The position numbers and the translations under genes are program-made. This document shows positions 43,263 through 52,956 of a DNA stretch of 64,000 nt, in pieces. Within the stretch, counting starts at the first letter, position 1, and each line of letters starts with the position of its first letter. The notes beneath the pieces were generated by a model. That model was not told the DNA's origin and did no database searches. It saw only the letters and a program-made list of their open reading frames with translations. The DNA comes from Dermatophilaceae bacterium Sec6.4 (lineage in GTDB: Bacteria > Actinomycetota > Actinomycetes > Actinomycetales > Dermatophilaceae), in assembly GCA_039636865.1 (NCBI GenBank), contig CP144172.1:1798001-1862000 (forward strand). The letters are read 5' to 3'.

Positions 43263-45269
43263 GTGTCAGTGACTGGACGGACGATCAAGCGTGTGTTGGT
43301 CGGCCGCGCGATGCGCAGCGACAAGCTGGGCGACACGCTGCTACCGAAGAAGCTCGCGCTGCCCATCTTCGCCAGCGACGCGCTGTCCTCGGTCGCCTAT
43401 GCGCCGGATGAGATCCTGATCGTTCTCGGCGCGGCAGGCGGCGCGTTCGTGACGACCAACTCCTGGTACATCACCGCGGGCGTGGTGTTCGTGATGGCGG
43501 TCGTGGTCGCGTCCTACCGGCAGAACGTGCACGCCTACCCGTCCGGTGGCGGTGATTACGAGGTGGCCACCACCAACATCGGCCCGAAAGCCGGTTTGAC
43601 GGTCGCGTCGGCTCTCCTGGTGGACTACACGCTCACGGTCGCGGTCTCGGTGTCCTCCGGTGTGCAGAACGCGGCGGCGGCACTGCCCTTCGTGAACGGT
43701 CACGAAGTCATCATCGCCGTCCTCCTGGTGGTCCTTCTGACAGCGTTGAACCTGCGTGGAGTGCGTGAGTCAGGCTCTTATTTCGCGATCCCGGTCTATT
43801 TGTTCATCCTCGGTATCTTCGGTATGGCAATCGTCGGCGTGACCCGCAAGCTGCTGGGCGACCTGCCGATGTCCGCGAGTGCGAAGTTCGAGTTGGTTCC
43901 GCAACAGGGCATGTCGACGCTGTCCCAGTTCGCGATGCTCTTCCTGCTGCTGCGCGCCTTCTCCAGCGGCTGTGCCGCGTTGACCGGTGTGGAAGCCATT
44001 TCCAATGGTGTGCCGGCGTTCAAGAAGCCGAAGAGCAAGAACGCGGCAACGACGCTGCTGTTGATGGGGTCTATCGCGGTCGCGATGTTGGTCTCGATCA
44101 TCGCGTTGGCGCGATGGACAGGTATCAAACTGCAGGATCCGGACCACCCGGGCAGTTTGCTGCTGAACGGCAAACCCGTCACCAACTACAACGAAGAAAC
44201 TGTCATCGGTCAGCTGTCCAAAGCGATCTTCCAAGGCTTTCCGCTCGGTGTGCTGTTCGTGGCGGCCGCCACCGGCGTGATCCTGGTGCTGGCCGCGAAC
44301 ACCGCTTTCAACGGGTTTCCCGTGCTCGCATCGATTCTTGCGAAGGACGGCTTCCTGCCTCGCCAGTTGCACACCCGCGGCGACCGGCTCGCCTACTCCA
44401 ACGGCATCCTGATCCTCGCTGGTGTCGCGGTAGGGCTGATCGTGCTCTACAACGCGGAAACGACCCGGCTCATCCAGCTCTACATCGTCGGTGTGTTCGT
44501 GTCGTTCACGACCAGTCAGAGCGGCATGATCCGGCACTGGAACAGGCACCTGCTGGAGGAACGGGATCCGAAGGCCCGGGCTCGGATGAAGCGGTCGAGG
44601 GTGATCAACGCGGTCGGCGCCGTGATGTCCGGGCTGGTACTCGTGGTGGTGCTGCTGACCAAGTTCACTCACGGGGCGGGGTACGCCGTCGGTGCCATGA
44701 TCGTGCTCTACATCCTGATGCTCGGAATCCGCCGGCACTACGCGCACGTCCGCGACGAGCTGGCGCTGTCCGATCTGGACGGCGACGAACAGGTTCTGCC
44801 GGCCAGGCTGCATGCCATCGTGCTGGTCTCCAAGATTCACAAACCGACGATGCGGGCGCTCGCCTACGCGCAGGCGACGCGTCCAGCCGTGTTGGAGGCA
44901 CTGACGGTCGACGTGGATCCCGAGGAGACCAGGGCACTCAAGCAGGAGTGGACCCGCCGGGAGATTCCCGTCACGCTCAGCACCGTGACGTCGCCCTACC
45001 GGGAGATCACCCGTCCGGTCATCAACTATGTACGCGCGATCCGGCGGGACAGTCCGCGCGACGTCGTGATGGTCTACATACCGGAGTACGTTCTCGGGAA
45101 GTGGTGGGAGCAATTGCTGCACAACCAGTCAGCGCTGCGCCTGAAGGCGCGGCTGCTGTTCATGCCGGGCGTGATGGTGACCAGCGTCCCGTGGCAGCTG
45201 CAGTCCTCAGAGGGCTCGGAGGACCGCTTCGACGGCTCGGGTCCCGGGTCCGTTCGGCTCGGTCGGTGA
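43263..45269 (+). CDS. APC-superfamily permease, KimA-like (probable K+ importer)
   Basis: A 668-residue permease with about 12 membrane segments (residues 30-490) and a ~170-residue cytosolic C-terminal domain. The pattern LPIFASDALSSVAYAPDEILIVL, YPSGGGDYEVATTNIGPKAGLTVASALLVDYTLTVAVSVSSG closely resembles the Bacillus KimA/YdaO potassium-proton symporter. It equals Rv2690c in position. Divergence from two RCK regulators supports a role in K+ uptake. No c-di-AMP (ydaO) riboswitch fits in the 77-bp upstream gap. A TAGACT element 8 nt before the GTG suggests a leaderless transcript. Confidence 0.82.
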   Translation: MSVTGRTIKRVLVGRAMRSDKLGDTLLPKKLALPIFASDALSSVAYAPDEILIVLGAAGGAFVTTNSWYITAGVVFVMAVVVASYRQNVHAYPSGGGDYEVATTNIGPKAGLTVASALLVDYTLTVAVSVSSGVQNAAAALPFVNGHEVIIAVLLVVLLTALNLRGVRESGSYFAIPVYLFILGIFGMAIVGVTRKLLGDLPMSASAKFELVPQQGMSTLSQFAMLFLLLRAFSSGCAALTGVEAISNGVPAFKKPKSKNAATTLLLMGSIAVAMLVSIIALARWTGIKLQDPDHPGSLLLNGKPVTNYNEETVIGQLSKAIFQGFPLGVLFVAAATGVILVLAANTAFNGFPVLASILAKDGFLPRQLHTRGDRLAYSNGILILAGVAVGLIVLYNAETTRLIQLYIVGVFVSFTTSQSGMIRHWNRHLLEERDPKARARMKRSRVINAVGAVMSGLVLVVVLLTKFTHGAGYAVGAMIVLYILMLGIRRHYAHVRDELALSDLDGDEQVLPARLHAIVLVSKIHKPTMRALAYAQATRPAVLEALTVDVDPEETRALKQEWTRREIPVTLSTVTSPYREITRPVINYVRAIRRDSPRDVVMVYIPEYVLGKWWEQLLHNQSALRLKARLLFMPGVMVTSVPWQLQSSEGSEDRFDGSGPGSVRLGR

Positions 45270-45276
45270 TCGCCTC

Positions 45277-46626
45277 GTGACACCTCGCGGCGAGCGTCCT
45301 CGCCAAGATCGTCCGGGCGCCTCCCAGGCATCGAACGCAGCTCATTCCTCGAAAACAGGCGGGGCACCCCGCCGTCCTGCTCGACGACGAACCGGTGCTC
45401 CGGCAGCCGACTCGATGGTCGGGCAGGAAGTTGTCCTCGACATCGGGCCCGTCGCGCACGGCGGGTCCTGCGTGGCGCGCAGCGATGGCCGGGTCGTCTT
45501 CGTCCGCCACACTCTGCCTGGGGAGAAGGTGCGTGCCCGGATCACCGACGGCACTGCCACCTCGCGCTTCCTGCGCGCTGATGCCGTGCAGGTCCTGCAG
45601 GCCTCTGAGCAACGACGTACCCCGCCGTGTCCCTGGTCCGGACCGGGGCGCTGCGGCGGCTGCGACTGGCAGCACACGAGCGCGGAGTACGGGCGTGAGC
45701 TCAAGACGGCGGTCGTCGCCGAGCAGTTGCAACGACTTGCCGGTATCGAGTGGGACGGGCAGGTCGAGCAGATCACCGGCGATGAGGACGGCCTGCGGTG
45801 GCGCACGCGGGTCGAACTGGCCACCGACGACCATGGGCGGGCCGGCTTCAGGGCACATCGCTCACACGAGATCGTGCCGGTGCAGGACTGCGTGATCAGC
45901 GTGCCGCAGGTCGGTGCGACGGGCATCTTCACCGAAATTTTCCCGTCCCGCATCACCGGTGTGGATGTCGCAGTGTCCACCGATGAGTCCGCGACGGCGG
46001 TGCTCCTGCCACATCGCGCAGAGGTGCCCTCAGTGCTGGAACAGGTGGTGGTCGGCGGGACCACTTTGGACTTCGAGGTCTCTGCGCGTGGCTTCTGGCA
46101 GGTACACCCCGGAGCTGCGCCGACCTTCGTGGCCGAGGTGCTGCGGGGGCTCGCACCGCAGCCGGGGGAGTCGGTACTCGACCTCTACTGCGGTGTTGGA
46201 CTGTTCACCCGGTTCCTGGCCGGCGCCGTGGGAACGCAGGGCACCGTCCTCGGTATAGAGGGTGATGCCCGGGCCGTAGCCGACGCGCAGCCCGCGCTGC
46301 AAGAAACCCTGCAGGCGCACATCGAACACGCTGACGTGCGCCACGCCGCGCCACTGGTCGAGCGGCACCTCGGGAGCCACGCCGATCTCGTCGTGCTGGA
46401 CCCGCCTCGCACCGGCGCGGGGCGAGAGGTGATGGGGCAGGTAGTGGCACTCGCGCCGCGGGCCATCGCCTACGTCGCCTGCGACCCATCCGCACTGGCG
46501 CGCGACATCGCCTACGCCGCAGAGTTGGGGTACGCGATGACCTCACTGCGCGCGTTCGATGCCTTCCCGATGACCCATCACGTGGAGTGCATCGCGATTC
46601 TCGCGCCGGTCGGCGACCCCACCTGA
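45277..46626 (+). CDS. TrmA/RlmD-type RNA (uracil-C5) methyltransferase
   Basis: A 449-residue SAM-dependent RNA methyltransferase, orthologous in position to Rv2689c. After a basic ~45-residue extension comes a TRAM domain (GQEVVLDIGPVAHGGSCVARSDGRVVFVRHTLPGEKV), then the iron-sulfur motif CPWSGPGRCGGCDWQH, the SAM motif VLDLYCGVGLFTRFLA, VLDPPRTGAGREV, and the catalytic cysteine in VACDPSALARD. The target is probably 23S rRNA or tRNA uridine; the exact site is not readable. GTG start 8 bp after the permease stop. Confidence 0.88.
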   Translation: MTPRGERPRQDRPGASQASNAAHSSKTGGAPRRPARRRTGAPAADSMVGQEVVLDIGPVAHGGSCVARSDGRVVFVRHTLPGEKVRARITDGTATSRFLRADAVQVLQASEQRRTPPCPWSGPGRCGGCDWQHTSAEYGRELKTAVVAEQLQRLAGIEWDGQVEQITGDEDGLRWRTRVELATDDHGRAGFRAHRSHEIVPVQDCVISVPQVGATGIFTEIFPSRITGVDVAVSTDESATAVLLPHRAEVPSVLEQVVVGGTTLDFEVSARGFWQVHPGAAPTFVAEVLRGLAPQPGESVLDLYCGVGLFTRFLAGAVGTQGTVLGIEGDARAVADAQPALQETLQAHIEHADVRHAAPLVERHLGSHADLVVLDPPRTGAGREVMGQVVALAPRAIAYVACDPSALARDIAYAAELGYAMTSLRAFDAFPMTHHVECIAILAPVGDPT

Positions 46627-46631
46627 CAAAC

Positions 46632-46709
46632 CCCGACCGCCCCCTACTGACCCCGGCTGCCCCCTACCGACCCCGACCCTCCCGACCCCGACCCTCCCGA
46701 CCGACCCCT
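46632..46709 (+). repeat. C-rich degenerate tandem repeats
   Basis: A low-complexity stretch after the methyltransferase stop: near-copies of GCCCCCTACYGACCCCG appear twice, followed by two copies of CCCTCCCGACCCCGA-like units. One strand is almost free of G. No gene or clear hairpin. The rest of the 295-bp gap up to aconitase holds its promoter and operator. Confidence 0.7.
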
Positions 46710-46850
46710 TTGCCGCGTTGTGGTCGCTGGCGCCCCAAAAATGGCCGGGATGGCCGGATCCGTCCCCGTCTGGGTCGCTGGCGACGACAACGCGACGGAC
46801 GTGAGGGGCGGTTGAACGAGGCGGATCCTCGATGCCGGAGAGTTTCGCGC

Positions 46851-46856
46851 TATGGT
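46851..46856 (+). promoter_or_regulatory. -10 element TATGGT of aconitase gene
   Basis: TATGGT lies 5 bp before the palindrome at 46861-46880, placing the expected transcription start inside the palindrome. No convincing -35 was recognised. Confidence 0.45.
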
Positions 46857-46860
46857 TGAG

Positions 46861-46880
46861 TTATCTTGACGTCAAGATAA
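46861..46880 (+). promoter_or_regulatory. Perfect 20-bp palindrome, putative operator of aconitase
   Basis: TTATCTTGACGTCAAGATAA is its own reverse complement over all 20 bases. It overlaps the expected transcription start downstream of TATGGT and lies 41 bp before the aconitase ATG, a typical repressor operator position. The size and symmetry suit a MarR- or GntR-type dimer. The regulator is not identified in this window. Confidence 0.75.
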
Positions 46881-46921
46881 ATGAACGCGGGCGGAATGAC
46901 GCCAGCAGTGAAGGAGTGGCG

Positions 46922-49609
46922 ATGAGCACCAACAGCTTCGACGCAAAGGACACCCTGCAGGTGGGGGAGCAGTCCTACGAGTTCTACCGACTGGACAAGG
47001 TTGAGGGCTCCGCGGACCTCCCGTTCAGCCTGAAGATCCTCCTGGAGTGCCTGCTACGCACCGAGGATGGCGCGAACATCACCGCCGACCACGTGCGCGC
47101 CATCGGCAGCTGGAAGGCCGATGCCGAGCCCGATACCGAGATTCAATTCACTCCGGCCCGCGTGCTGATGCAGGACTTCACCGGGGTTCCGTGCGTTGTG
47201 GACCTCGCAACAATGCGTGAGGCAATGGCTGACCTCGGCGGTGACGCCAAGAAGATCAACCCACTCGCACCTGCTGAAATGGTCATCGACCACTCCGTCA
47301 TCATCGACGTCTTCGGTCGGGCGGACGCCTTCGAGCGCAACGTGGAGATCGAGTACGGCCGCAACAAGGAGCGCTACCAGTTCCTGCGCTGGGGGCAGAC
47401 CGCGTTCGACGACTTCAAGGTGGTGCCCCCGGGCACCGGCATCGTGCACCAGGTCAATATCGAGCATCTTGCCCGCACCATCATGACCCGTGACGGCGTC
47501 GCGTATCCCGACAGCTGCGTCGGTACCGACAGCCACACCACGATGGTCAACGGACTAGGCGTGCTCGGTTGGGGTGTCGGCGGGATCGAGGCCGAGGCTG
47601 CGATGCTCGGCCAGCCGGTCTCGATGCTGATCCCACGCGTTGTCGGGTTCAAGCTCTCCGGTGAGATCCCTGCGGGCGCCACAGCGACCGATGTCGTCCT
47701 GACCATCACCCAGATGCTGCGTGAGCACGGTGTGGTCGGAAAATTTGTCGAGTTCTACGGTGAGGGCGTCGCGGCAGTTCCGTTGGCCAACCGCGCCACG
47801 ATCGGCAACATGAGCCCTGAATTCGGCTCGACCTGCGCTATTTTCCCGATCGACGACGTCACCCTGACCTACCTGCGACTGACCGGACGCGAGGAGGAGC
47901 AGGTCGCGTTGGTCGAGGCGTACGCCAAGGAGCAGGGTCTGTGGCACGACCCGTCGACCGAGCCCCGGTTCTCTGAATACCTCGGGCTGGACCTGTCGAC
48001 GGTCGTTCCTTCGATTGCCGGGCCGAAGCGCCCCCAGGACCGCATCGTGCTGGCGGATGCCAAGACCCAGTTCGCGCTGGACGTGAAGAACTACGGCGTC
48101 GAAGGTGACTTCCGCGAAGAGCAGGTCACGCCGGAACAGGGCGCGCCCTACGGGTTGAAGGACGGCTCGGTGGTCATCGCCTCGATCACCAGCTGTACCA
48201 ACACCTCCAACCCTTCGGTGATGATGGCGGCGGGCATGCTGGCCAAGAACGCCGTCGAGAAGGGCCTGACCGTCGCGCCCTGGGTGAAGACCTCCATGGC
48301 GCCCGGGTCACAGGTCGTCACCGGCTACTACGAGAACGCCGGCATGTGGCCCTACCTGGAGAAGCTTGGTTTCTACCTCGTCGGCTACGGCTGCACGACG
48401 TGTATCGGCAACTCCGGCCCGCTGAACGAAGAGATCTCCCAGGCGGTGCAGGAGCACGACATGACGGTGGTCTCGGTGCTGTCCGGCAACCGCAACTTCG
48501 AGGGCCGGATCAACCCGGACGTGAAGATGAACTACCTGGCCAGCCCGCCGTTGGTGATCGCCTACGCGCTCGCCGGGACGATGAACTTCGACTTCGAGGT
48601 GGATGCGCTCGGGCAAGATCAGGCTGGTAACGACGTCTTCCTCAAGGACATCTGGCCGGATCCCGCCGAGGTCGAGAAGACCATCGCGAATTCGATGGAC
48701 CGCGCGCTGTTCGTCAAGGACTACGCCGACGTCTTTGCGGGCGATGAGCGGTGGCAGAGTCTGGAGACCCCCGAAGGCGACACGTTCGCGTGGGACAACG
48801 AGTCGACGTACGTGCGCAAGCCCCCGTATTTTGACGGTATGAAGGCCGAGCCGGATGCGCTCACCGACATTACCGGCGCGCGGGTGCTGGCCAAGTTGGG
48901 CGACTCGGTGACCACCGACCACATCAGCCCCGCCGGTTCCATCAAGGGCGACAGCCCCGCCGGTGAGTACCTCAAGGCGCACGGGATCGAGCGCAAGGAC
49001 TTCAACTCCTACGGCTCGCGGCGCGGCAACCACGAGGTGATGGTGCGTGGCACCTTCGCCAACATCCGGCTGCGCAACCAGCTGCTGGACAACGTGGAGG
49101 GTGGCTACACCCGCAACTTCCTGGACGAGGGCAAGCAGACGTCCATCTTCGACGCTGCGGAGGCCTACCAGGAGGCGGGAATTCCGCTGGTGGTGCTCGG
49201 TGGCAAAGAATATGGGTCAGGCTCTTCAAGAGACTGGGCAGCCAAGGGCACCCGGTTGCTGGGCGTCAAGGCGGTCATCACCGAGTCCTTCGAGCGCATC
49301 CATCGCTCCAACCTGATCGGGATGGGCGTGTTGCCGCTGCAGTTCCCCCAGGGCGAGAGCATCGAGTCCCTCGGTCTGGAGGGCACGGAAACCTTCGACA
49401 TCACCGGCATTGAGGCAATGAACGAAGGTGGGATCCCGAAGACGGTGCACGTGACGGCGACCAAGAACAACACAGCTGACGATGGTGATCAGGCCGTGAT
49501 CGAATTTGACGCGGTCGTGCGTATCGACACCCCTGGAGAAGCGGCGTATTTCCGCAATGACGGGATCCTGCAGTACGTGTTGCGCTCGTTGGTGAAACAA
49601 GACGCCTAG
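46922..49609 (+). CDS. acnA: Aconitate hydratase A
   Basis: TCA-cycle enzyme of 895 residues isomerising citrate and isocitrate, cytoplasmic. The [4Fe-4S] ligand cysteines are in [14 protein letters not shown] and [14 protein letters not shown]. The swivel-domain substrate loop is seen in [18 protein letters not shown] and the C-terminal [21 protein letters not shown]. The ATG has AAGGAG 5 nt upstream; the frame is open before it but passes through the palindromic operator. A strong terminator follows the stop, so it is monocistronic. Confidence 0.96.
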   Translation: MSTNSFDAKDTLQVGEQSYEFYRLDKVEGSADLPFSLKILLECLLRTEDGANITADHVRAIGSWKADAEPDTEIQFTPARVLMQDFTGVPCVVDLATMREAMADLGGDAKKINPLAPAEMVIDHSVIIDVFGRADAFERNVEIEYGRNKERYQFLRWGQTAFDDFKVVPPGTGIVHQVNIEHLARTIMTRDGVAYPDSCVGTDSHTTMVNGLGVLGWGVGGIEAEAAMLGQPVSMLIPRVVGFKLSGEIPAGATATDVVLTITQMLREHGVVGKFVEFYGEGVAAVPLANRATIGNMSPEFGSTCAIFPIDDVTLTYLRLTGREEEQVALVEAYAKEQGLWHDPSTEPRFSEYLGLDLSTVVPSIAGPKRPQDRIVLADAKTQFALDVKNYGVEGDFREEQVTPEQGAPYGLKDGSVVIASITSCTNTSNPSVMMAAGMLAKNAVEKGLTVAPWVKTSMAPGSQVVTGYYENAGMWPYLEKLGFYLVGYGCTTCIGNSGPLNEEISQAVQEHDMTVVSVLSGNRNFEGRINPDVKMNYLASPPLVIAYALAGTMNFDFEVDALGQDQAGNDVFLKDIWPDPAEVEKTIANSMDRALFVKDYADVFAGDERWQSLETPEGDTFAWDNESTYVRKPPYFDGMKAEPDALTDITGARVLAKLGDSVTTDHISPAGSIKGDSPAGEYLKAHGIERKDFNSYGSRRGNHEVMVRGTFANIRLRNQLLDNVEGGYTRNFLDEGKQTSIFDAAEAYQEAGIPLVVLGGKEYGSGSSRDWAAKGTRLLGVKAVITESFERIHRSNLIGMGVLPLQFPQGESIESLGLEGTETFDITGIEAMNEGGIPKTVHVTATKNNTADDGDQAVIEFDAVVRIDTPGEAAYFRNDGILQYVLRSLVKQDA

Positions 49610-49638
49610 TCCCCACCGCCGAGTGGCATAGACAATCA

Positions 49639-49670
49639 CCGAGTGGCGCGCCTACAAGTGCGCCACTCGG
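49639..49670 (+). terminator. Intrinsic terminator of acnA
   Basis: CCGAGTGGCG (49639-49648) pairs with CGCCACTCGG (49661-49670) across a 12-nt loop, followed by A and five T's. A classic rho-independent terminator about 30 bp after the aconitase stop. Confidence 0.85.
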
Positions 49671-49805
49671 ATTTTTCCCATGCCGCTCGACGCTGGGGAT
49701 AAGCGACTGCGCGCGTAGAACTACCTATATGTGCACGGTGGCGACAGCGGTTCGATGGAAGTGCAGATAGCTATCTGCTCTCCGTTGTTACCCGAGAGGT
49801 CCGCC

Positions 49806-50588
49806 ATGCATCGTTTCGTCCTACTTACCGGTGTCCTTTTAACGTCCGGCGCACTCGTGCTGAGCGGGTGTGGATCGCAGACAGCGGGAAGCACCTCTGC
49901 GACGACGTCACCCTCGGTGACGTCGCCCTCAGCCTCGGGGGTCTCGACGAGCGCGAGAACGTCCAGGGCTGGCAGTGACCCGCTGGCAACTCTGACCGGC
50001 GCTGACCTCAAGTCCATCCTGCTCACCCCCGCTCAGGTCGCGCGCTTCACCCCGAAGATGTCCCGGGAGGCGCCGACCTCTCTGGGGTCCTCCACGATGG
50101 TCGGCAAAGGAGGCACCTGTCCCGCGCTCGCCACCCTCCTAGATGGCAAGGGATTCTTCGAGGGCGGAATCGAGAAGGCCAACACCGCCCAGGTCTCCTA
50201 CACCAACCTCGCAGCCGTCGGGGAAGCACAAAAAGAGATCCGGTCGGTCGCGCAGATCGTGCAGGTAACGCCGAAAGGTCATCTTGCGCCGCTGTTGGGA
50301 CGGTATCGCGCTGCGGTCGCGGGTTGTTCCACCCCATTGGTCAACGAGGATGGAAGCCGCATCACCATGAGTCTGTTGCCCGATCCGACGGGTCTGGGAG
50401 ACCACGCCCTCGCCCTCAAATCGACGTACGTCAACCCGCCTGTCGCGCTCCACATCCCGTTTGAGGCTGTCATGGAGCTCGCAGTGTCGGGGCCGAACGT
50501 GCTCAGCATCACGACCATGGGCTACTCCACCAAGGAACGAGCAACGATTACGGCGCAGGCCTGGAAGAACCTGGGGTCACGTCCGTGA
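49806..50588 (+). CDS. Putative lipoprotein of unknown function
   Basis: A 260-residue exported protein. The ATG used has GAGAGG 6 nt upstream and gives a signal peptide with lipobox LSGC (MHRFVLLTGVLLTSGALVLSGC). A Ser/Thr-rich linker (about 24-60) leads to a globular domain (65-260) with a pattern similar to sensor-type mycobacterial lipoproteins (PxHxx-type) but no family I recognise for certain. Two cysteines in the mature domain (PALATL region TCPAL and AGCSTPL) could form a disulfide. Flanked by terminator-like hairpins on both sides, so it is transcribed alone. Confidence 0.75.
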   Translation: MHRFVLLTGVLLTSGALVLSGCGSQTAGSTSATTSPSVTSPSASGVSTSARTSRAGSDPLATLTGADLKSILLTPAQVARFTPKMSREAPTSLGSSTMVGKGGTCPALATLLDGKGFFEGGIEKANTAQVSYTNLAAVGEAQKEIRSVAQIVQVTPKGHLAPLLGRYRAAVAGCSTPLVNEDGSRITMSLLPDPTGLGDHALALKSTYVNPPVALHIPFEAVMELAVSGPNVLSITTMGYSTKERATITAQAWKNLGSRP

Positions 50589-50987
50589 GTAAGCAACGGC
50601 AACAGCCCTCGCTGTTGCAGTAGGCGCCGAGGTCCCGCAGGCAGACGCCGGGTGCGGGGCCTCGGCTCCGTCCGGGCAGTCGAACTTGGGTGCCCTGCTG
50701 AGTGCAGCACGGGAGCACGGGCGGTGACTGGGTATTCACGTCCGTCTTCCGCGTACTCAGCCAGATCCCGTCCCAACCGCCTGGTTCCGCCTTCGATGAG
50801 CACGCATACGCCGGTGACGAATAGCGCGAGAACAGTGGTTGATTCAGACCGTCGGCCCGACCTGAGGGTCCTAGGGAGGCACCGGCAGACCGATGCGCAT
50901 GCTCACCAGGAAGGGTTACCCGCCCGATCAGCAGGCGTGACCGTTTAGACTCAGTTCTGGACCGTCACCGATAAGGGAAGTTCTTCC
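50589..50987. other. Non-coding gap before dxs with hairpins and promoter
   Basis: No convincing gene is seen in these 399 bp. It holds a 7-bp hairpin just after the lipoprotein stop (50599-50618), a 14-bp hairpin (50626-50666), and at the right end the dxs promoter with TAGACT at 50946-50951 and a purine-rich Shine-Dalgarno (AAGGGAAG) before the GTG. Short open frames on both strands lack ribosome sites and recognisable homology. Confidence 0.6.
50626..50666 (+). terminator. Strong GC-rich hairpin between the lipoprotein and dxs
   Basis: GCCGAGGTCCCGCA (50626-50639) pairs with TGCGGGGCCTCGGC (50653-50666), 14 pairs with one G.U, loop 13 nt. There is no T-run. It is probably a rho-independent-like actinobacterial terminator, otherwise a structured RNA. 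Confidence 0.5.
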
Positions 50988-52859
50988 GTGGGTTTACTCC
51001 AGCGCATCAACAGTCCGGCGGACGTCCGGTCGATACCGGTCGAGCAGTTGGACGAGCTCGCCGCGGAGATCCGGGCCTTCCTGGTCGAATCGGTTTCCAA
51101 GACCGGTGGGCATCTGGGGCCGAATCTCGGCGTAGTCGAGCTCACGATCGCGATGCATCGTGTCTTCGACTCTCCCCACGACGCTTTCATCTTCGACACG
51201 GGCCATCAGGCATACATCCACAAACTGCTGACCGGCCGACATGACTTCTCGGGTCTGAAGAAGCAGGGCGGACTGTCCGGCTACCCCAGCCGCGCAGAAT
51301 CCGAACACGATGTCGTCGAGAACTCGCACGCATCTGCGTCACTGTCCTGGGCTGAAGGCATTGCGCAGGCTCGTGTCCTGCAAGGCCGCCGCGACCGGCA
51401 TACCATCGCGGTCATCGGTGACGGAGCTCTGACCGGTGGGATGGCCTGGGAGGCGCTCAACAACATCGCGGTGAACAGGGCGTTGCCGCTGGTCATCGTG
51501 GTCAACGACAACGAGCGTTCCTACGCTCCGACGATCGGCGGCCTGGCCGAGCATCTGGCGACGTTGCGTACGACGCGCAGCTACGAGCGGATGCTGGACT
51601 GGGGAAAATCTGCGTTGCAGCGCACCCCGGTGTTCGGCACCGTCATGTACGAGACGCTGCATGGGGTGAAGAAGGGCGTCAAAGACATCGTCGCTCCGCA
51701 ACACGGCATGTTCGAAGACCTCGGGTTGAAGTATCTCGGACCGGTCGACGGCCACGACGAGCAGGCTGTGGAGTCGGCACTGGGTCGCGCCAAAGAGTTC
51801 GGCGGCCCGTGCATAGTGCACGTCATCACCCAGAAGGGGCGCGGGTACCAGCCCGCGATGGATGACGAAGCCGACCAGTGGCACGGAATCGGCAAGTTCA
51901 ACCCCGAGACCGGTCTGCCGTTCGAGGTGTCGGGCCGCATCTGGACCGACGAGTTCAGTGACGAGATGGTGCGCATCGGCGCCGAACGGCCCGATGTCGT
52001 CGCTATCACCGCAGCCATGCTCATCCCGGTCGGTCTCGATAAGTTCGCCGAGAAATATCCCGAGCGGGTATTCGATGTCGGCATCGCCGAACAGCACGCC
52101 GTCACGATGTCCGCCGGCCTCGCCTACGGCGGACTGCACCCCGTGGTTGCGCTGTACGCGACATTCCTGAATCGCGCCTTCGACCAGTTGCTCATGGACT
52201 GCGCGCTGCACCACCAGGGTGTGACGTTTGTGCTGGACAGAGCGGGCGTCACCGGGTCGGACGGCCCGTCGCACAACGGTATGTGGGACATGGCAATCTG
52301 TTCGATCGTGCCCGGCCTGCGGCTGGCTGCACCTCGGGACGGCGAGCAGGTCAAGCTGCAACTGCGTGAAGCGCTCGACATCGACGACGCTCCGACCGTC
52401 ATTCGGTTCCCGAAGGGTGATGTCGCGCAGCCGCTGACAGCGGCGCGCTCGGTGGGCATGATCGATGTGTTGCGTGATGGGCAGGATTGTCCCGATGTAC
52501 TGCTCGTGGGTGTGGGCGCAATGTGCCCCACTGCACTTGGCGTCGCGGACAAACTTGCCGCGCAAGGCATCTCGACGATGGTGATCGACCCCCGGTGGGT
52601 GTTGCCCGTGTCGCCCGACCTCGTGGATCTGGCACGTAAGGCCCGACATGTGGCGGTCATCGAAGACAATCTGGTCACCAATGGCGTAGGTGTCGCGATC
52701 GCTGCCCGGTTGTCGGAGCTGTCCGTTGATGTTCCGGTGTATAGGTTCGGCATACCGAAGCGATTCCTGGAGCATGCTTCACGGGGTCAGGTGCTGGAAG
52801 AAATAGGCCTGACCTGCGACGTCATTGCCACCGACCTGATCGGCCGCGTCGGCAGCTGA
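50988..52859 (+). CDS. dxs: 1-deoxy-D-xylulose-5-phosphate synthase
   Basis: First enzyme of the MEP isoprenoid pathway, condensing pyruvate and glyceraldehyde-3-phosphate with thiamine diphosphate; 623 residues. The N-terminal [15 protein letters not shown], the ThDP/Mg motif [16 protein letters not shown], and the transketolase-like domain with [16 protein letters not shown] and [18 protein letters not shown] are all present. Rv2682c (dxs1) occupies a similar position near the dut-ceoBC block in M. tuberculosis. Starts with GTG. Confidence 0.95.
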   Translation: MGLLQRINSPADVRSIPVEQLDELAAEIRAFLVESVSKTGGHLGPNLGVVELTIAMHRVFDSPHDAFIFDTGHQAYIHKLLTGRHDFSGLKKQGGLSGYPSRAESEHDVVENSHASASLSWAEGIAQARVLQGRRDRHTIAVIGDGALTGGMAWEALNNIAVNRALPLVIVVNDNERSYAPTIGGLAEHLATLRTTRSYERMLDWGKSALQRTPVFGTVMYETLHGVKKGVKDIVAPQHGMFEDLGLKYLGPVDGHDEQAVESALGRAKEFGGPCIVHVITQKGRGYQPAMDDEADQWHGIGKFNPETGLPFEVSGRIWTDEFSDEMVRIGAERPDVVAITAAMLIPVGLDKFAEKYPERVFDVGIAEQHAVTMSAGLAYGGLHPVVALYATFLNRAFDQLLMDCALHHQGVTFVLDRAGVTGSDGPSHNGMWDMAICSIVPGLRLAAPRDGEQVKLQLREALDIDDAPTVIRFPKGDVAQPLTAARSVGMIDVLRDGQDCPDVLLVGVGAMCPTALGVADKLAAQGISTMVIDPRWVLPVSPDLVDLARKARHVAVIEDNLVTNGVGVAIAARLSELSVDVPVYRFGIPKRFLEHASRGQVLEEIGLTCDVIATDLIGRVGS

Positions 52860-52956
52860 AGTCGGCACTCGGCATCCGCGTCGCCAAGCCGATACCTTGG
52901 TATGACGTAGGTCACATTCAAGAGGTGTGGCTGCGTCGAGATGTGGAGGTTCGGAC

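Noticed and set aside
50522..50803. Minus-strand open frames in the lipoprotein-dxs gap
   Set aside because: They overlap the lipoprotein 3' end, lack a ribosome site and have Arg/Pro-rich composition typical of non-coding high-GC frames.
50652..50948. Plus-strand 98-codon frame before dxs
   Set aside because: Runs through a strong hairpin and ends at the dxs promoter; no homology recognised and no Shine-Dalgarno.
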